A stretch of 64,000 nucleotides of DNA, from contig NZ_VHIZ01000017.1 in NCBI RefSeq assembly GCF_006494375.1, positions 62,001-126,000 on the forward strand, in the 5' to 3' direction. The notes beneath the pieces are model-generated. The model ran no database searches. It saw nothing but the letters and a program-made list of their open reading frames with translations, and was not told where the DNA came from. Shown piece after piece: positions 12,013-23,465 of this stretch. A program made the translations under genes and the position numbers. The stretch comes from Pantoea anthophila (GTDB taxonomy: Bacteria > Pseudomonadota > Gammaproteobacteria > Enterobacterales > Enterobacteriaceae). Position 1 is the stretch's first letter, and every line of letters begins with the position of its first letter.

Positions 12013-12041
12013 AAAAAAAGCGACCCGAAGGTCGCTTTTTT
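12013..12041 (-). terminator. terminator of the mgl operon (bidirectional)
   Basis: AAAAAAAGCGACC (12013-12025), CGAA loop, GGTCGCTTTTTT (12030-12041). A G/C-rich stem sits between an A run and a T run, so it works in both directions. It lies 14 bases after the mglC stop. Confidence 0.93.
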
Positions 12042-12055
12042 CGCAGCAGAGAACG

Positions 12056-13066
12056 TTACTTCTTACGCGAATACTTCAGTGAATCCAGCGCCACGGCGAA
12101 GATGATGATGCCGCCTTTAATAATGTACTGCCAGTAAGGGTTAACGCCGATATAGGTCAGACCGTAGTTAATAACGGTGAAGATCAACACACCGGTAACC
12201 ACGCCCGCCACGCTGCCCACCCCCCCGGCGAACGAGACGCCGCCAACCACACAGGCTGCAATCGCATCCAGCTCATACATAAAGCCGAGGTTGTTAGTCG
12301 CCGAACCGATACGACCCGCTTCCAGCATCCCGCCAAAGGCGTAGAACACACCAGACAGCGCATAAATCAGGATCAGGTTCAGCGGCACGTTCACGCCTGA
12401 CACTTTCGCCGCTTCCGGGTTACCCCCGATAGCGAAAATGTTTTTGCCGAAACGGGTTTTGTTCCACAGCACCCAGACGAACACAATCGCAATCACCGCG
12501 TAGAACGTGATGAACGACAGTTTAAAATCACCAAACCGCAAAAAGCCCTGAGCGAATTTCGAGAAGCCTGCATCAAAACCGGCAATCGGTGACGCACCCA
12601 CATAGTCGTAATAGAGTGAGTTAATACCGTAAACGATAATCATGGTACCCAGCGTGGTGATAAAAGGCGTCACCTTCAGATAGGCAATGATCACACCGTT
12701 CACCAGACCAATTACTCCCCCGATCACACACACGGTCAGGATAACCAGCGGAATTGGCACCGTATCCAGCGTCGGGAACACTTTGTTCGCGTTGTCCATC
12801 GACTGCAGCAGCGTCGCTGCCACAACCGCCGCCAGCCCAACCTGACGTCCGGCTGACAGGTCAGTCCCCTGGGTCACAATCAGGCCCGCCACGCCCAGTG
12901 CAATAATAATGCGCACTGAAGACTGGGTCAGGATATTACTCAGGTTCATTAAACTTAAAAATGTCGGGTCCTGGAAAATAATAATAGCCAGCAATACCAG
13001 CAGCACGACATAAATGCCGCCCTCTTTTAACCAGGTTAGCGCATTCTTTTTTGTAGTCGCTTTCAT
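12056..13066 (-). CDS. mglC: Galactose/methyl-galactoside ABC transporter permease MglC
   Basis: A 336-residue inner-membrane permease with about ten predicted spans, the same length as E. coli MglC. It forms the channel for D-galactose and beta-methylgalactoside. The family motifs GVAGLIVTQGTDLSAGRQVGL (in two parts around 58-78) and FAIGGNPEAAKVSGV (about 212-226) are present. It is the last gene of mglBAC, 19 bases after mglA, and is followed by the operon terminator. Confidence 0.96.
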   Translation of the reverse strand: MKATTKKNALTWLKEGGIYVVLLVLLAIIIFQDPTFLSLMNLSNILTQSSVRIIIALGVAGLIVTQGTDLSAGRQVGLAAVVAATLLQSMDNANKVFPTLDTVPIPLVILTVCVIGGVIGLVNGVIIAYLKVTPFITTLGTMIIVYGINSLYYDYVGASPIAGFDAGFSKFAQGFLRFGDFKLSFITFYAVIAIVFVWVLWNKTRFGKNIFAIGGNPEAAKVSGVNVPLNLILIYALSGVFYAFGGMLEAGRIGSATNNLGFMYELDAIAACVVGGVSFAGGVGSVAGVVTGVLIFTVINYGLTYIGVNPYWQYIIKGGIIIFAVALDSLKYSRKK

Positions 13067-13085
13067 GTTAACAGCCCTTGCTTCA

Positions 13086-14606
13086 TTAAAGGTGTAATGA
13101 CGCTAAACGCAATATTTCGTTCTGCGTGGTCGTTTTGGTATCAACTATGCCTGCTACCAGACCATTACTCATTACCAGAATACGATCGGTAATGCCTAAC
13201 AGCTCCGGCATTTCGGATGAGATAATAATGATGCCCTTGTCTCTTTTCGCCAGCTCAGCAATCAGCTGGTAAATTTCGAATTTTGCACCAACATCAATAC
13301 CGCGTGTTGGTTCATCAAGCATCAGGATTTCAGGCTGGGTCAATAACCAGCGGCCAATAATCACCTTTTGCTGATTACCGCCCGAAAGCGAACCAATCTG
13401 CGTATGGTGGCCCGGCGTTTTTACCCGCATGGAATCGATCACCCACTGGGTGTCACTTTTCATGCGTTTATTATCCAGCAGCCCCATACTGCTTTTATAT
13501 TTTTTAATATTCGAGATAAGGGAGTTAAATCCGATATCCAGATAAGCATAAATACCGGTTGAGCGACGCTCTTCCGTCACCAGTGCGAAACCGTGATTAA
13601 TCGCTTCATTCGCACTGTGGTTATTAATCGGTTTACCATGCAGTTTGATGGTGCCGCCCGATTTTTCGCGAATGCCAAACAGCGTTTCGACGATATCGGT
13701 ACGTTTGGCGCCCACCAGCCCGGCGATGCCGAGGATCTCCCCTTTACGCAGATCAAATGAGATGTCACGAATCGAAGGCTGACGCAGAGAGGTCAGATTC
13801 CGCACCTCAAGAATGGTTTCCCCCGGCACGTTGGTACGGTCAGGAAAACGCTGGTTCAGTGAACGGCCGACCATCATCGCGATGATCTTATCCATATCCA
13901 GCCCTTCCAGCGGCTGAGTCGCAATCCACTGTCCGTCACGCAGAATGGTAATCTCATCACACAGCTGGAAAATCTCTTCCATTTTATGAGAGATATAGAC
14001 GATGCCGCAGCCACGATCTTTCAGCTTGCGAATAATCGTGAACAGGTGATTAACCTCTTTCTCCGTTAACGAGGAGGTTGGCTCATCCATAATCACAATT
14101 TTTGCGTCATAAGAGAACGCTTTGGCAATTTCAATCATCTGCATCTGCGATACAGACAAATTCGCCACTTTGTCGCGCGGATCGATATCGATATCCAGCT
14201 CGTCAAAAATAGCTTTGGTATCCTGATACATCTTATCCTGATCGACAAAGAAGCCTTTGCGCGGATAACGCCCCAGCCACATGTTGTCCATCACGGTGCG
14301 CTGCAGGACCAGGTTTAATTCCTGATGTACCATCGACACGCCATTTTCCAGCGCCTCTTTGGAGCTTTTATAGTCGATCTCTTTACCCTGAAACAGGATA
14401 CTGCCGGAATCTTTTTTATAAATACCAAACAGGCATTTTAATAAGGTGGATTTACCGGCACCGTTCTCGCCCATTAACGCATGAACAGAGTGAGGCCGCA
14501 CTTTTAAATTCACATTATCTAACGCTTTAACGCCGGGAAATGATTTTGAGACATCCTTCATCTCCAGCAGATATTCTCGCTGCGCGGTCGTATTATCACT
14601 GGCCAT
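13086..14606 (-). CDS. mglA: Galactose/methyl-galactoside ABC transporter ATP-binding protein MglA
   Basis: A 506-residue double ABC ATPase of the sugar-import type, the same length as E. coli MglA. The first cassette has GENGAGKST (about 47-55), LSVSQMQ and MDEPTSSL. The second is degenerate at its P-loop ([11 protein letters not shown] near 303) but has LSGGNQQK (about 405-412) and [10 protein letters not shown]. That asymmetry is normal for this family. It is the middle gene of mglBAC, separated from mglB by 68 bases that hold a terminator hairpin. Confidence 0.97.
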   Translation of the reverse strand: MASDNTTAQREYLLEMKDVSKSFPGVKALDNVNLKVRPHSVHALMGENGAGKSTLLKCLFGIYKKDSGSILFQGKEIDYKSSKEALENGVSMVHQELNLVLQRTVMDNMWLGRYPRKGFFVDQDKMYQDTKAIFDELDIDIDPRDKVANLSVSQMQMIEIAKAFSYDAKIVIMDEPTSSLTEKEVNHLFTIIRKLKDRGCGIVYISHKMEEIFQLCDEITILRDGQWIATQPLEGLDMDKIIAMMVGRSLNQRFPDRTNVPGETILEVRNLTSLRQPSIRDISFDLRKGEILGIAGLVGAKRTDIVETLFGIREKSGGTIKLHGKPINNHSANEAINHGFALVTEERRSTGIYAYLDIGFNSLISNIKKYKSSMGLLDNKRMKSDTQWVIDSMRVKTPGHHTQIGSLSGGNQQKVIIGRWLLTQPEILMLDEPTRGIDVGAKFEIYQLIAELAKRDKGIIIISSEMPELLGITDRILVMSNGLVAGIVDTKTTTQNEILRLASLHL

Positions 14607-14637
14607 ATTTTACCTGGCTAAAAAACGGTGGTGACAT

Positions 14638-14663
14638 AAAAAAGGCGCGACAGGGGTCGCGCC
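14638..14663 (-). terminator. intra-operon terminator between mglB and mglA
   Basis: GGCGCGAC (14644-14651), AGGG loop, GTCGCGCC (14656-14663), followed on the minus strand by six T (A run 14638-14643). It starts 11 bases after the mglB stop, inside the operon. Incomplete read-through would give more binding protein than ATPase and permease, the usual need of such importers. Confidence 0.8.
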
Positions 14664-14674
14664 CGGAATCGAAC

Positions 14675-15670
14675 TTACTTCTGGAACTGAGCCAGATTCT
14701 CTTTATCAACCGGAACGTAAGGTACGCGGACGATCTTATCCACCATCTTGAAGTTCGTACCTTCGGTCGCGGCTTTGCCGTTAGCCAGGTTGTTGGCGAT
14801 ATCCAGCGTGGCTTTCGCCTGGTTTTCCGCATCGTTCAGCACGGTACCGGCCAGCGCACCCGATTTCACCAGCGCCATCGCTTCCGGCAGGGCATCGACG
14901 CCGAAGACCGGGATAGAGGTCATGTTGTGCGCTTTCAGCGCTTCAACGGCACCCATCGCCATCGCATCGTTGTTGGCAATCACCACTTCGATTTTCTTCG
15001 CGTTCGGGCCTGACAGCCACGCATCCATCTTATCTTTAGCCTGTGCGGTATCCCACATCGCCGTATCCATCGCTAACTGCTGGGTTTTCAGACCATCTTT
15101 GTTCAGCGTATCGATCACATATTTGGTACGGGCTTCCGCATCAGGATGGCCTGGCTCACCTTTCAGCAGCACAAACTGGATGGTGCCATCTTTGTTCAGA
15201 TCCCAGGCCGGGGTCGCTTTCCAGTGTTTCTCAATCAGCTGACCCTGAATGATGCCGGACTCTTTAGAGTCGGTCCCGACATAGTAGGCTTTGTCATAAC
15301 CGGCCAGCACTTTCGCGTTAGGCTCTTTGTTGAAGAAGACCACCGGCACGTCATTCGCGCGCGCTTTGTCGACCACCACGGCCGCGGCAGCCGGGTCAAC
15401 CAGGTTAATGGCCAGCGCTTTCACGCCTTTTGCCATCAGTACGTCAACCTGATCGTTCTGTTTGGACTGGTCGTTCTGCGAGTCATTCATCAGCAGCTGA
15501 ATGCCGCCAAGGGTTTTCGCTTCTTTCTCAATGTCTTTGCGCACCATTGACATGAAGTTGTCATCATATTTGTAAATGGTCACGCCGATACGGGTGTCAG
15601 CTGCGTGAGCGGTTGCACCAAACATCATGCTGGCAACCAGTGCGGTAAGCGTGAAAACCTTCTTATTCAT
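14675..15670 (-). CDS. mglB: Periplasmic galactose/glucose-binding protein MglB
   Basis: A 331-residue precursor (E. coli 332) with a Sec signal peptide of about 23 residues that ends AHA before ADTRIG. The mature protein is a type I periplasmic binding protein for galactose and glucose that serves both the MglAC importer and Trg chemotaxis in E. coli. The calcium loop DLNKDGTIQ is visible (about 157-165). CGGAGAT precedes the ATG. It is the first gene of mglBAC, with a leader of about 246 bases if the promoter upstream is read correctly. Confidence 0.97.
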   Translation of the reverse strand: MNKKVFTLTALVASMMFGATAHAADTRIGVTIYKYDDNFMSMVRKDIEKEAKTLGGIQLLMNDSQNDQSKQNDQVDVLMAKGVKALAINLVDPAAAAVVVDKARANDVPVVFFNKEPNAKVLAGYDKAYYVGTDSKESGIIQGQLIEKHWKATPAWDLNKDGTIQFVLLKGEPGHPDAEARTKYVIDTLNKDGLKTQQLAMDTAMWDTAQAKDKMDAWLSGPNAKKIEVVIANNDAMAMGAVEALKAHNMTSIPVFGVDALPEAMALVKSGALAGTVLNDAENQAKATLDIANNLANGKAATEGTNFKMVDKIVRVPYVPVDKENLAQFQK

Positions 15671-15915
15671 GGTATCTCCGGTTTTATTATGCAGGGTCTT
15701 TTTAGCGCTGCCGCGCGACGTGGCGCGAAAGCAATCGGTAAAACAGATCGGCGGGGCAGTCTGCGCAATTTGCCGCTTACCGCTGACGCCGTCTAAAACC
15801 TGACTTCCCTGTGCCTGAACACGTCCGTGAAGAGGGGATGAACCCGTTAACCGGCTACTGAGACCACAACTGATGCCGTTACACTGGCGTTACATAATGT
15901 TTCAGTCCGGTAAGA

Positions 15916-15965
15916 CGCTGCCATCATAGTGAGAGCAATGTTAATTAACTGTGAATGTAATCACA
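15916..15965 (-). promoter_or_regulatory. mglBAC promoter with perfect-core CRP site (class II spacing)
   Basis: TGTGA-ATGTAA-TCACA at 15950-15965 is a perfect CRP core. On the minus strand a TATGAT -10 box lies at 15923-15928, which puts the start near 15916, 41.5 bases from the CRP centre (class II position). CRP activation of mgl is known in E. coli. The remaining 245 bases to mglB form a leader in which I see no gene. Confidence 0.8.
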
Positions 15966-15968
15966 GAT

Positions 15969-15982
15969 TGAAAGCGGTTACA
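15969..15982. promoter_or_regulatory. GalR/GalS operator overlapping the galS stop codon
   Basis: TGAAAGCGGTTACA matches the GalR/GalS consensus TGAAANCGNTTNCA at every fixed position. The galS stop codon (15978-15980) is part of the operator. It lies three bases from the CRP site of the mgl promoter, so a bound repressor could interfere with CRP. Confidence 0.85.
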
Positions 15983-17018
15983 TGGCTGAATCGCCTGAAT
16001 TAGTGACGGACTCCACATTTTGCCGCTGCGCGACTGAATGACGCCGCACCAGCGTCGGCATAAAGATGTGCGTGGCGGTGTCATCCAGCAGGCCTGCCGC
16101 CCCCTGCAGCGCCAGCTCTGTCGCAATTTTTGCCATAGAAACAATAGGATAACGTACAGTGGTAAGCTGAGGGTCGGTGTAACGCGAGATGGGGATGTCA
16201 TCAAAGCCAATGACAGAAAAATGCTGTGGCACCTGAATGCCGTTGTCTTTCAGCGCCGTGAGTGCGCCCGCTGCCATACCGTCGTTGTAAGCAAACACCG
16301 CGCTGAGATTGAGATTGCGCCCCAGCAGCTCCACCATCGCCGCTTCGCCGCCCTGCATGTCGGGCTCTGCGCTGGCAATCCAGCTCTCATGCGGCCGGAT
16401 ACCCTGCTCTGCCATCGCCTGCATCCACCCTTCGCGGCGCTGGGCGACATCTTCGATAGGATGACTGGAACAGAGATAGCCGATGCGGCTATGCCCCTGT
16501 TGTATCAGGGTCCGGGAGGCCATCAGCGCACCGGCGACGTTATCCAGACTGACGCTGCGCTGCTCAAATCCCGGTATGACGCGGTTGATGACAACCATGC
16601 CCGGCACATGCTGCATAAAGTCAGCCAGCTCCGCGTCTGAAAGCGTTTTCGCGTGCACCACCAGGGCGCTGCAACGCTGGCGGATCAGCACTTCAATGGC
16701 ATGACGCTCTTTCTCTTCCTGATGCCAGGAGTTGCTGATGAGGACATGCTTATGGACGCGCTGCGCCACGGTATCCACCGCTTTAACCAGTGCGCCAAAA
16801 AAGGGATCGGAAACATCCATCACCACCACCCCGATGGTGTCGCTGACCTGAGTCGCCAGCGCCTGTGCGTTGGCGTTAGGACGATACCCCAGCGCCTCAA
16901 CCGCCTGTAACACAGCGTCGCGGGTATCAGAGGTGACGGCGCTGCTCTGATTGAGGACGCGCGATACGGTCGCCACTGAGACGCCAGCCTGACGGGCAAC
17001 ATCACGAATTGTTATCAT
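15978..17018 (-). CDS. galS: LacI-family repressor GalS of the mgl/gal regulon
   Basis: A 346-residue LacI-family regulator, the same length as E. coli GalS. The N-terminal helix-turn-helix reads [20 protein letters not shown], followed by the hinge region near residues 45-60 and a periplasmic-binding-like sugar domain. It represses mgl and itself until galactose binds. The upstream region carries an identical operator and a CRP site, so autoregulation is built in. It lies directly upstream of mglB in the same orientation. Confidence 0.95.
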   Translation of the reverse strand: MITIRDVARQAGVSVATVSRVLNQSSAVTSDTRDAVLQAVEALGYRPNANAQALATQVSDTIGVVVMDVSDPFFGALVKAVDTVAQRVHKHVLISNSWHQEEKERHAIEVLIRQRCSALVVHAKTLSDAELADFMQHVPGMVVINRVIPGFEQRSVSLDNVAGALMASRTLIQQGHSRIGYLCSSHPIEDVAQRREGWMQAMAEQGIRPHESWIASAEPDMQGGEAAMVELLGRNLNLSAVFAYNDGMAAGALTALKDNGIQVPQHFSVIGFDDIPISRYTDPQLTTVRYPIVSMAKIATELALQGAAGLLDDTATHIFMPTLVRRHSVAQRQNVESVTNSGDSAM

Positions 17019-17067
17019 GCAGCAGTTCCAGAAAGGAAAAAGAGGGCATCACGCCGGGTTGAACACC

Positions 17068-17134
17068 GGCGCTATTTTGTCAGGGGCGGACGATATGCAG
17101 CGTGAATTGCGTCACATCAATGAAAGCGGTTACA
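17068..17134 (-). promoter_or_regulatory. galS promoter: CRP site plus GalR/GalS operator
   Basis: CGTGA-ATTGCG-TCACA (17101-17116) matches the CRP core at nine of ten positions. The operator TGAAAGCGGTTACA (17121-17134) is identical to the one before mglB. On the minus strand a CAAAAT -10 (17074-17079) places the start near 17067, again about 41.5 from the CRP centre. A weaker CRP-like TGTGA-N6-TCATT lies at 17152-17167. Confidence 0.75.
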
Positions 17135-17165
17135 TACAATTCTGTAACCTTTGTGATGGCGGTCA

Positions 17166-18326
17166 TTATCTGGCGTGGTCGGACAGGCGTGGTTTTCCGG
17201 CTGAGAGCTGGGTAAGCCTCCGCCACAGCCACTCCAGCGGGCCCTGTGCGAAGAAATGTAACCAGATGAGTGAAAAGAGGATATTGATAAGCCAGACCGC
17301 AGGCACCATCAGCACCAGCTCCAGCCGTGTAAAGTGCATATAGAAGCCAAAGCGGTAGAACAGCGTGGTACAGATCAGCGACTGCATCAGGTAGTTGGTC
17401 AGCGCCATGCGCCCGACACACTGAATGGCATAACTGAACCGCCAGCGTGAAATCTGCGGCCACCAGGCCAGACAGAGCGCCGCGTAGCCCAGGCTGATCA
17501 GCGGGCTGGCAAGGTCGCGCGGGGTCTGCAGATAAAAGCCGCTCCAGCGGAACTCCCAGTGTAACAGCCACTGCGCAGCGACACCGGCCACCGCTATCGA
17601 AAATCCCGCCGTCAGCAGCACGACGGCGGCCTGACGGTAGTGCCGCAGGGGAAACTGGCCCGTCAGCCAGCCACAGCGCAGCAGCGCGCCACCGATCATC
17701 ATCAGGCCTGCCAGCTGCCAGCCATACTGCGCCGCCAGCGCCATCAGTCCCGATGAGAGATGATCAAGCCGGTTCTGAATCGCTTCCCAGCCGCCGGCCA
17801 GTTTCCAGTAGCGCTCATATTGCAGATCGGCCGCGCCGGGCAGCCAGGAGCGGGTCGGCTCAGGATCGGAGATCGAGCCGAATACCAGCAGCACACCGCA
17901 GCCCACCAGGTAAAGCAGAATACCGGTGTTCATCAGGCTGCGGGTGGAAGGAACATCGCGTACGACCCGCAACACCACCAGCCCGATGATGCCGTAATCG
18001 AGCAGGATGTCCCCCTCCCAGAGAAACACCCCGTGCAGAAAACCGATCAGCACCAGCAGTGACAGCCGGGCAGTCAGCCAGCGACTGCCGCGCGGCAGTT
18101 GCATCTGCAGACCGGCACCAAACAGCAGCGCAAACAGCGTCAGGAATTTGAGCTGGGCAAAGGTATCGGAGAGGGCCCATGTCCAGGCGTCAGCGAGGGT
18201 GACACTCCCCTGCCAGGCCGGATTCAGGTAGGCCGCAGAGGGCAGACCAAAGCCGACGATATTGAGCAGCAGAATGCCGAGAATGGCACAGCCTCGAATA
18301 AAATCCAGCGCGTGATAGCGTTGCAT
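17166..18326 (-). CDS. yeiB: DUF418-family inner-membrane protein YeiB
   Basis: A 386-residue polytopic membrane protein (E. coli YeiB 385) of unknown function. It starts MQRYHALDFIRGCAILGILL, a typical opening of this acyltransferase-like family. The C-terminal DUF418 part contains RWRFSYAIQCVGRMALTNYL (about 290-309), followed by QSLICTTLFYRFG. It sits between folE and galS as in E. coli, 50 bases after folE, and may be co-transcribed with folE. Confidence 0.93.
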   Translation of the reverse strand: MQRYHALDFIRGCAILGILLLNIVGFGLPSAAYLNPAWQGSVTLADAWTWALSDTFAQLKFLTLFALLFGAGLQMQLPRGSRWLTARLSLLVLIGFLHGVFLWEGDILLDYGIIGLVVLRVVRDVPSTRSLMNTGILLYLVGCGVLLVFGSISDPEPTRSWLPGAADLQYERYWKLAGGWEAIQNRLDHLSSGLMALAAQYGWQLAGLMMIGGALLRCGWLTGQFPLRHYRQAAVVLLTAGFSIAVAGVAAQWLLHWEFRWSGFYLQTPRDLASPLISLGYAALCLAWWPQISRWRFSYAIQCVGRMALTNYLMQSLICTTLFYRFGFYMHFTRLELVLMVPAVWLINILFSLIWLHFFAQGPLEWLWRRLTQLSAGKPRLSDHAR

Positions 18327-18376
18327 GCGGCACCCTGCCCCATTGAGGCGGGCAGCATTATGCGCCCGCTGTTAAC

Positions 18377-19042
18377 TCAACTATGACGTACCGCGCGCAA
18401 AAATTCCTGGCGGGTATTCTGACTGGACTTGAACAGGCCGCCCAGTGAGGTGGTGGTGGTCGCGCTGGTGGCATCCTTCACGCCGCGCGCTTTCACGCAG
18501 TAATGCACCGCATCAATGGAAACGGCCACGTTGTTGGTGCCGAGCAGGGTCTGCAGGGCAACCAGTACCTGCTGTGTCAGACGCTCCTGCACCTGCGGGC
18601 GCTGTGCAAAGAACTGCACGATGCGGTTGATTTTCGACAGGCCAATCACCTTATCTTTGGGAATATAGGCGACGGTCGCTTTACCATCGATAATCACAAA
18701 GTGGTGTTCACAGGTGCTGGTCAGGGTGATGTCACGCACGGTCACCATCTCATCCACCTTCATCTTGTTTTCAATGACGGTGATTTTCGGGAAGTTGGCG
18801 TAATCGAGACCGGAAAAGACCTCATCCACATACATCTTCGCGATGCGATGCGGGGTTTCCATCAGGCTGTCATCTTCAAGATCCAGATTCAGCAGCTGCA
18901 TGATTTCGGTCATGTGCCCGGCAATCAGGCTCTTGCGCGTGTTGTCATCAATGTCGCGTGTTGGTGCGCGTAATGGCGTTTCCAGGCCACGCGCCAGCAG
19001 CGCTTCATGAACCAGGGCAGCTTCCTGACTTAGGGTGCTCAT
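18377..19042 (-). CDS. folE: GTP cyclohydrolase I
   Basis: A 221-residue enzyme (E. coli 222) that catalyses the first step of folate biosynthesis, GTP to dihydroneopterin triphosphate. Zinc ligands Cys111, His114 (in TSTCEHHF) and Cys182 (in HYCVKARG) are present. I chose the ATG at 19042 because it gives the E. coli N-terminus MSTLSQEA and is preceded by GGAGA. The open frame continues upstream to 19141, but those residues look non-coding. It is followed by yeiB. Confidence 0.96.
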   Translation of the reverse strand: MSTLSQEAALVHEALLARGLETPLRAPTRDIDDNTRKSLIAGHMTEIMQLLNLDLEDDSLMETPHRIAKMYVDEVFSGLDYANFPKITVIENKMKVDEMVTVRDITLTSTCEHHFVIIDGKATVAYIPKDKVIGLSKINRIVQFFAQRPQVQERLTQQVLVALQTLLGTNNVAVSIDAVHYCVKARGVKDATSATTTTSLGGLFKSSQNTRQEFLRAVRHS

Positions 19043-19166
19043 CGTACTCTTCTCCGGCTGGGTGTTGCGCCCGTCGGCTGTTGCGGCGGGCCCTGTAATC
19101 AGGCGCGTATTGTGAAACTTTCTTTGCGGGGAATCCAGCAATCAATCAGATTGGTGAAGAAAGCGT

Positions 19167-20294
19167 TTATCGGCTCCGCCGCCAGACCAGCAGGCCCGCC
19201 CAGATGAGGCTCGCGCCGGCCACCCACAGGGCGGGTTCCAGCCGGTGTAAAAAGGCGGTGGAGAGAAACGAGAGTAGCGGGCCCACCAGTTGTCCCACGG
19301 CATAGCCGGTGGTCAGCAGGCCAGCCATATAGCGCAGATGATTGGGGGCCAGCTCACGCGCGCAGAGCAGCGACAGCTGCACCACGCTGAGGAAGCCGCC
19401 GCCGACCAGCAATGCGCTCACCAGCAGGCCGCTGAAGCCCGGCAGCAGCGCCGCCGCAAAGACCCCCAGCGCCTGCGCCCAGAGCACCAGCGCCAGACGG
19501 ACGTGGCTGCGCCCCAGGTGGCGCGTGAGGATGCCCAGCAGGATCCCCACCATCGCTGCGCCACCAAAAATCGGCCAGACAAACTGGGCGAATGCGCCAT
19601 CCGGAAAACGCGCAGCAGCCATCTGCGACAGGAAGGTCGCAGGCAGGATGTAGCCAAAGCCCGCCAGACTGTAGCTCAGCACCAGCCGTTTAAGGTTGCG
19701 GTCCAGCACCAGCGGCTCCGGGGCCTGATCGGGGCGATGCAGCTCGCCACGCCGGGGCAGGTTACGGGCAATCAGCGCCACCAGCAGCAGCGCCAGTGCG
19801 CCATAGGCGGCCCAGGCCAGCCCCGCGGAGACCTGCAGCGTGTGCAGCGCCACCCCCAGCAGGCCGCTGACAAAGATGCCGCAGCCTGGCCCGGCAAACA
19901 CGGCCGCCGACAGCCCCGCCCGGCCATGACGATGCAGCTGTTCATTGCTCCAGGCGGCCACCAGCACCATCGCCCAGCCGCTGGCCCAGCCGATCAGGAA
20001 ACGAATGGCCCCGTGCAGCCACGGCCCGCTGGCCCAGGCCGAGAGCAGCGTCAGGATCACCGCGCCCCATATGCCCGCCGTCAGGCGCAGCTCCACCCGC
20101 TTGTGCGCCCGCATGGCATCGAACGAGCCACAGAGATAGCCAAGATAGTTGAGTGCGGCCACCAGGCTGGCGCTGGTGAGGGTCAGCTGGTGCGCCTGAA
20201 TCATCAGTGGCACCTGGGGCGTAAAGGCAAACCGGCCAATACCCATCGCGACAAACAAAGTTAAGAACGCGCTGAGCGCGACGCGTAACGCCAT
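19167..20294 (-). CDS. YbfB/YjiJ-family MFS transporter
   Basis: A 375-residue major facilitator protein with about twelve spans. The opening MALRVALSAFLTLFVAMGIG, then RFAFTPQVPLM, is typical of the YbfB/YjiJ family, whose substrates are unknown. I chose the ATG at 20294 because AGGAG lies about ten bases upstream and the added N-terminal residues (to 20366) are polar and lie in the promoter gap. It diverges from the LysR gene at 20412, so that regulator probably controls it. E. coli has nothing here between folE and yeiG. Confidence 0.85.
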   Translation of the reverse strand: MALRVALSAFLTLFVAMGIGRFAFTPQVPLMIQAHQLTLTSASLVAALNYLGYLCGSFDAMRAHKRVELRLTAGIWGAVILTLLSAWASGPWLHGAIRFLIGWASGWAMVLVAAWSNEQLHRHGRAGLSAAVFAGPGCGIFVSGLLGVALHTLQVSAGLAWAAYGALALLLVALIARNLPRRGELHRPDQAPEPLVLDRNLKRLVLSYSLAGFGYILPATFLSQMAAARFPDGAFAQFVWPIFGGAAMVGILLGILTRHLGRSHVRLALVLWAQALGVFAAALLPGFSGLLVSALLVGGGFLSVVQLSLLCARELAPNHLRYMAGLLTTGYAVGQLVGPLLSFLSTAFLHRLEPALWVAGASLIWAGLLVWRRSR

Positions 20295-20362
20295 GGCTGA
20301 ACTCCTGTGGTTTCGGGCTGGGATCTTTTCTGACTTGCTAACAGCTTGCAGGATGTTTACAC

Positions 20363-20375
20363 TCACGAAAAGTGA
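20363..20375. promoter_or_regulatory. T-N11-A motif between the divergent MFS and LysR genes
   Basis: TCACGAAAAGTGA has 4-bp inverted arms and the T-N11-A form of a LysR-type regulator site. It lies 37 bases before the LysR start and 69 before the MFS start. It is the natural operator candidate for this pair. Confidence 0.45.
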
Positions 20376-20411
20376 ATAATCATGACCAACTTGTTTACAG
20401 GAAGAGAAGAT

Positions 20412-21323
20412 ATGGATTTAGTACAACTACGTATGTTCTGTTCCGTCGCCGAAACGGGTTCCCTGGCACGCGCCGCCGAACAGCTGCACCGCGTCCCCTC
20501 TAATCTCACCACGCGGCTGCGTCAGCTGGAAGAAGAATTGGGTGTGGACCTCTTTATTCGTGAGAAGCAGCGCATTCGCCTGTCACCGATGGGCCATAAC
20601 TTCCTCAATTATGCGCAGCGCATTCTGGCCCTGAGTGAAGAAGCGCTGAGCATGACCCGCACCGGTGAACCGGCGGGTAACTTTGCGCTCGGCTCGATGG
20701 AGAGCACCGCCGCCACCCGCCTGCCTGGTTTACTGGCTGCCTATCACCAGCGCTTTCCCGGTGTTGCCCTCTCGCTGATTACCGGCACCTCGGGCGAAAT
20801 TATCGATCGGGTGCGTGAAGGCACCCTGGCGGCTGCGCTGGTGGATGGCCCGGTGGCGCATGATGACCTGAACGGCTGCATCGCGTTTCGCGAGGAGATG
20901 GTGCTGATTACCGGGCTGGATCATGCCCCTATCACCACCGCCCGCGACGTGCAGGACGATACCCTGTTTGCTTTCCGCAGCAGCTGCTCTTATCGGGTGA
21001 AGCTGGAGAGCTGGTATCGCGACAGCCAGACCGCGCCGGACAATGTGATGGAGATTCAGTCCTATCACGCCATGCTGGCCTGCGTGGCGGGCGGTGCGGG
21101 CGTCGCCATGATCCCGGCCTCGGTGCTGAAACAGATGCCGGACCGTTCACGGGTGCAGGCGCACACCCTCCCCCCTGCTTATCGCAATACGGCCACCTGG
21201 CTGATGTGGCGACGGGACGCCTTTACTCCCAACGTGGAGGCGCTGAAGTACCTGATTATCGAAAAATTTGACGATCGGCCGCTCAATGATGAGCTGATCT
21301 ACCCCCTACAGGCGGCGGAATAA
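20412..21323 (+). CDS. LysR-family transcriptional regulator, PtrR (YneJ)-like
   Basis: A 303-residue LysR regulator. The N-terminal HTH covers LVQLRMFCSVAETGSLARAA (about 3-22), then EQLHRVPSNLTTRLRQLEEE. The segments HRVPSNLTTR, LGSMESTAATR and CSYRVKLESWY closely recall E. coli PtrR (YneJ), a regulator linked to putrescine use, so it belongs to that group. I use the ATG at 20412, preceded by AGGAAGAG, rather than the in-frame ATG at 20382. It faces the MFS gene divergently and frmA lies 91 bases downstream. The effector is unknown. Confidence 0.85.
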   Translation: MDLVQLRMFCSVAETGSLARAAEQLHRVPSNLTTRLRQLEEELGVDLFIREKQRIRLSPMGHNFLNYAQRILALSEEALSMTRTGEPAGNFALGSMESTAATRLPGLLAAYHQRFPGVALSLITGTSGEIIDRVREGTLAAALVDGPVAHDDLNGCIAFREEMVLITGLDHAPITTARDVQDDTLFAFRSSCSYRVKLESWYRDSQTAPDNVMEIQSYHAMLACVAGGAGVAMIPASVLKQMPDRSRVQAHTLPPAYRNTATWLMWRRDAFTPNVEALKYLIIEKFDDRPLNDELIYPLQAAE

Positions 21324-21357
21324 GCGTTCCGCGCTATGTTTAAGAGCCTGGCTCTGA

Positions 21358-22539
<1,182 letters not shown>

Positions 22540-22551
22540 TCAGGAGGCGTT

Positions 22552-23394
22552 ATGGCATCCACTCTGGAGCTACTGGAAGAACACCGTATTTTTGGTGGCT
22601 GGCAACAGCGCTGGCGTCATGCGTCGGCCGTGCTGAACTGCCCGATGACCTTCAGCATCTATCTGCCTGAACCGCAGGGCGATGCGCCGCCACCGGTGGT
22701 CTGGTTTCTGGCCGGGCTGACCTGCAACGACGAGAACTTCACCACCAAAGCGGGCGCGCAGCGGGTGGCGGCGGAACTGGGGCTGGTGCTGATTATGCCG
22801 GATACCAGCCCGCGCGGCGATGAGGTGGCCAACGATGAGGGCTACGATCTGGGTCAGGGAGCGGGATTCTATCTCAATGCCACCCAGCAACCCTGGGCCG
22901 CGCATTTCCGCATGTTCGACTACCTGAGCAGCGAGTTACCTGCGCTGATTGCGGATAACTTTAAGGTCAGCGACCGTCAGTCGATCATGGGTCACTCCAT
23001 GGGCGGACACGGTGCGCTGATGCTGGCGCTGCGTCTGGGCAACCGCTTTGCTTCGGCGTCGGCTTTCGCACCGATTGTAAACCCGATGCAGGTGCCGTGG
23101 GGTCAGAAAGCGTTTCAGGCCTATCTGGGCGATGACCCGGCGGCCTGGCGGGAATATGACAGCTGTCAGCTGATGGCGGAGGTGGCGCATCGTCTGCCGA
23201 TCCTGATCGACCAGGGCGATAGCGATCAGTTCCTGGCCGACCAGCTGCAACCCGAGCGGCTGGAAAGTGTGGCCAGTGAGGTGGGATTCCCGCTGACGCT
23301 GCGCATTCAGCCGGGCTATGACCATAGCTACTTCTTTATCGCCAGTTTTGTGGAAGATCATCTGCGCTTCCACGCGCAGCATCTTCTGGCGTAA
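22552..23394 (+). CDS. fghA: S-formylglutathione hydrolase
   Basis: A 280-residue esterase-D-type serine hydrolase that releases formate and glutathione from S-formylglutathione, the second step after FrmA. The nucleophile is Ser149 in [10 protein letters not shown]. The likely acid and base are the Asp in [10 protein letters not shown] and the His in YDHSYFF near the C-terminus. A consensus AGGAGG lies six bases before the ATG. The homologue at this chromosomal place in E. coli is yeiG; frmB is the E. coli paralogue. A strong terminator follows. Confidence 0.95.
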   Translation: MASTLELLEEHRIFGGWQQRWRHASAVLNCPMTFSIYLPEPQGDAPPPVVWFLAGLTCNDENFTTKAGAQRVAAELGLVLIMPDTSPRGDEVANDEGYDLGQGAGFYLNATQQPWAAHFRMFDYLSSELPALIADNFKVSDRQSIMGHSMGGHGALMLALRLGNRFASASAFAPIVNPMQVPWGQKAFQAYLGDDPAAWREYDSCQLMAEVAHRLPILIDQGDSDQFLADQLQPERLESVASEVGFPLTLRIQPGYDHSYFFIASFVEDHLRFHAQHLLA

Positions 23395-23431
23395 AAAATC
23401 AGGGCCGCAACTGCGGCCCTGAACTTTTTTG
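23392..23431. terminator. bidirectional terminator between fghA and the iron ABC operon
   Basis: An 11-bp perfect stem, TCAGGGCCGCA (23399-23409) with TGCGGCCCTGA (23412-23422), has A6 on the left and T6 at 23426-23431. It serves two convergent transcription units. Confidence 0.92.
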
Positions 23432-23465
23432 CACGATGCCGGGTCGGTAACGACCCGCCGTTGTG

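Noticed and set aside
19290..20264. 324-codon plus-strand frame opposite the MFS gene
   Set aside because: Shadow frame rich in Gln, Arg and His; the minus strand encodes a typical 12-span transporter.
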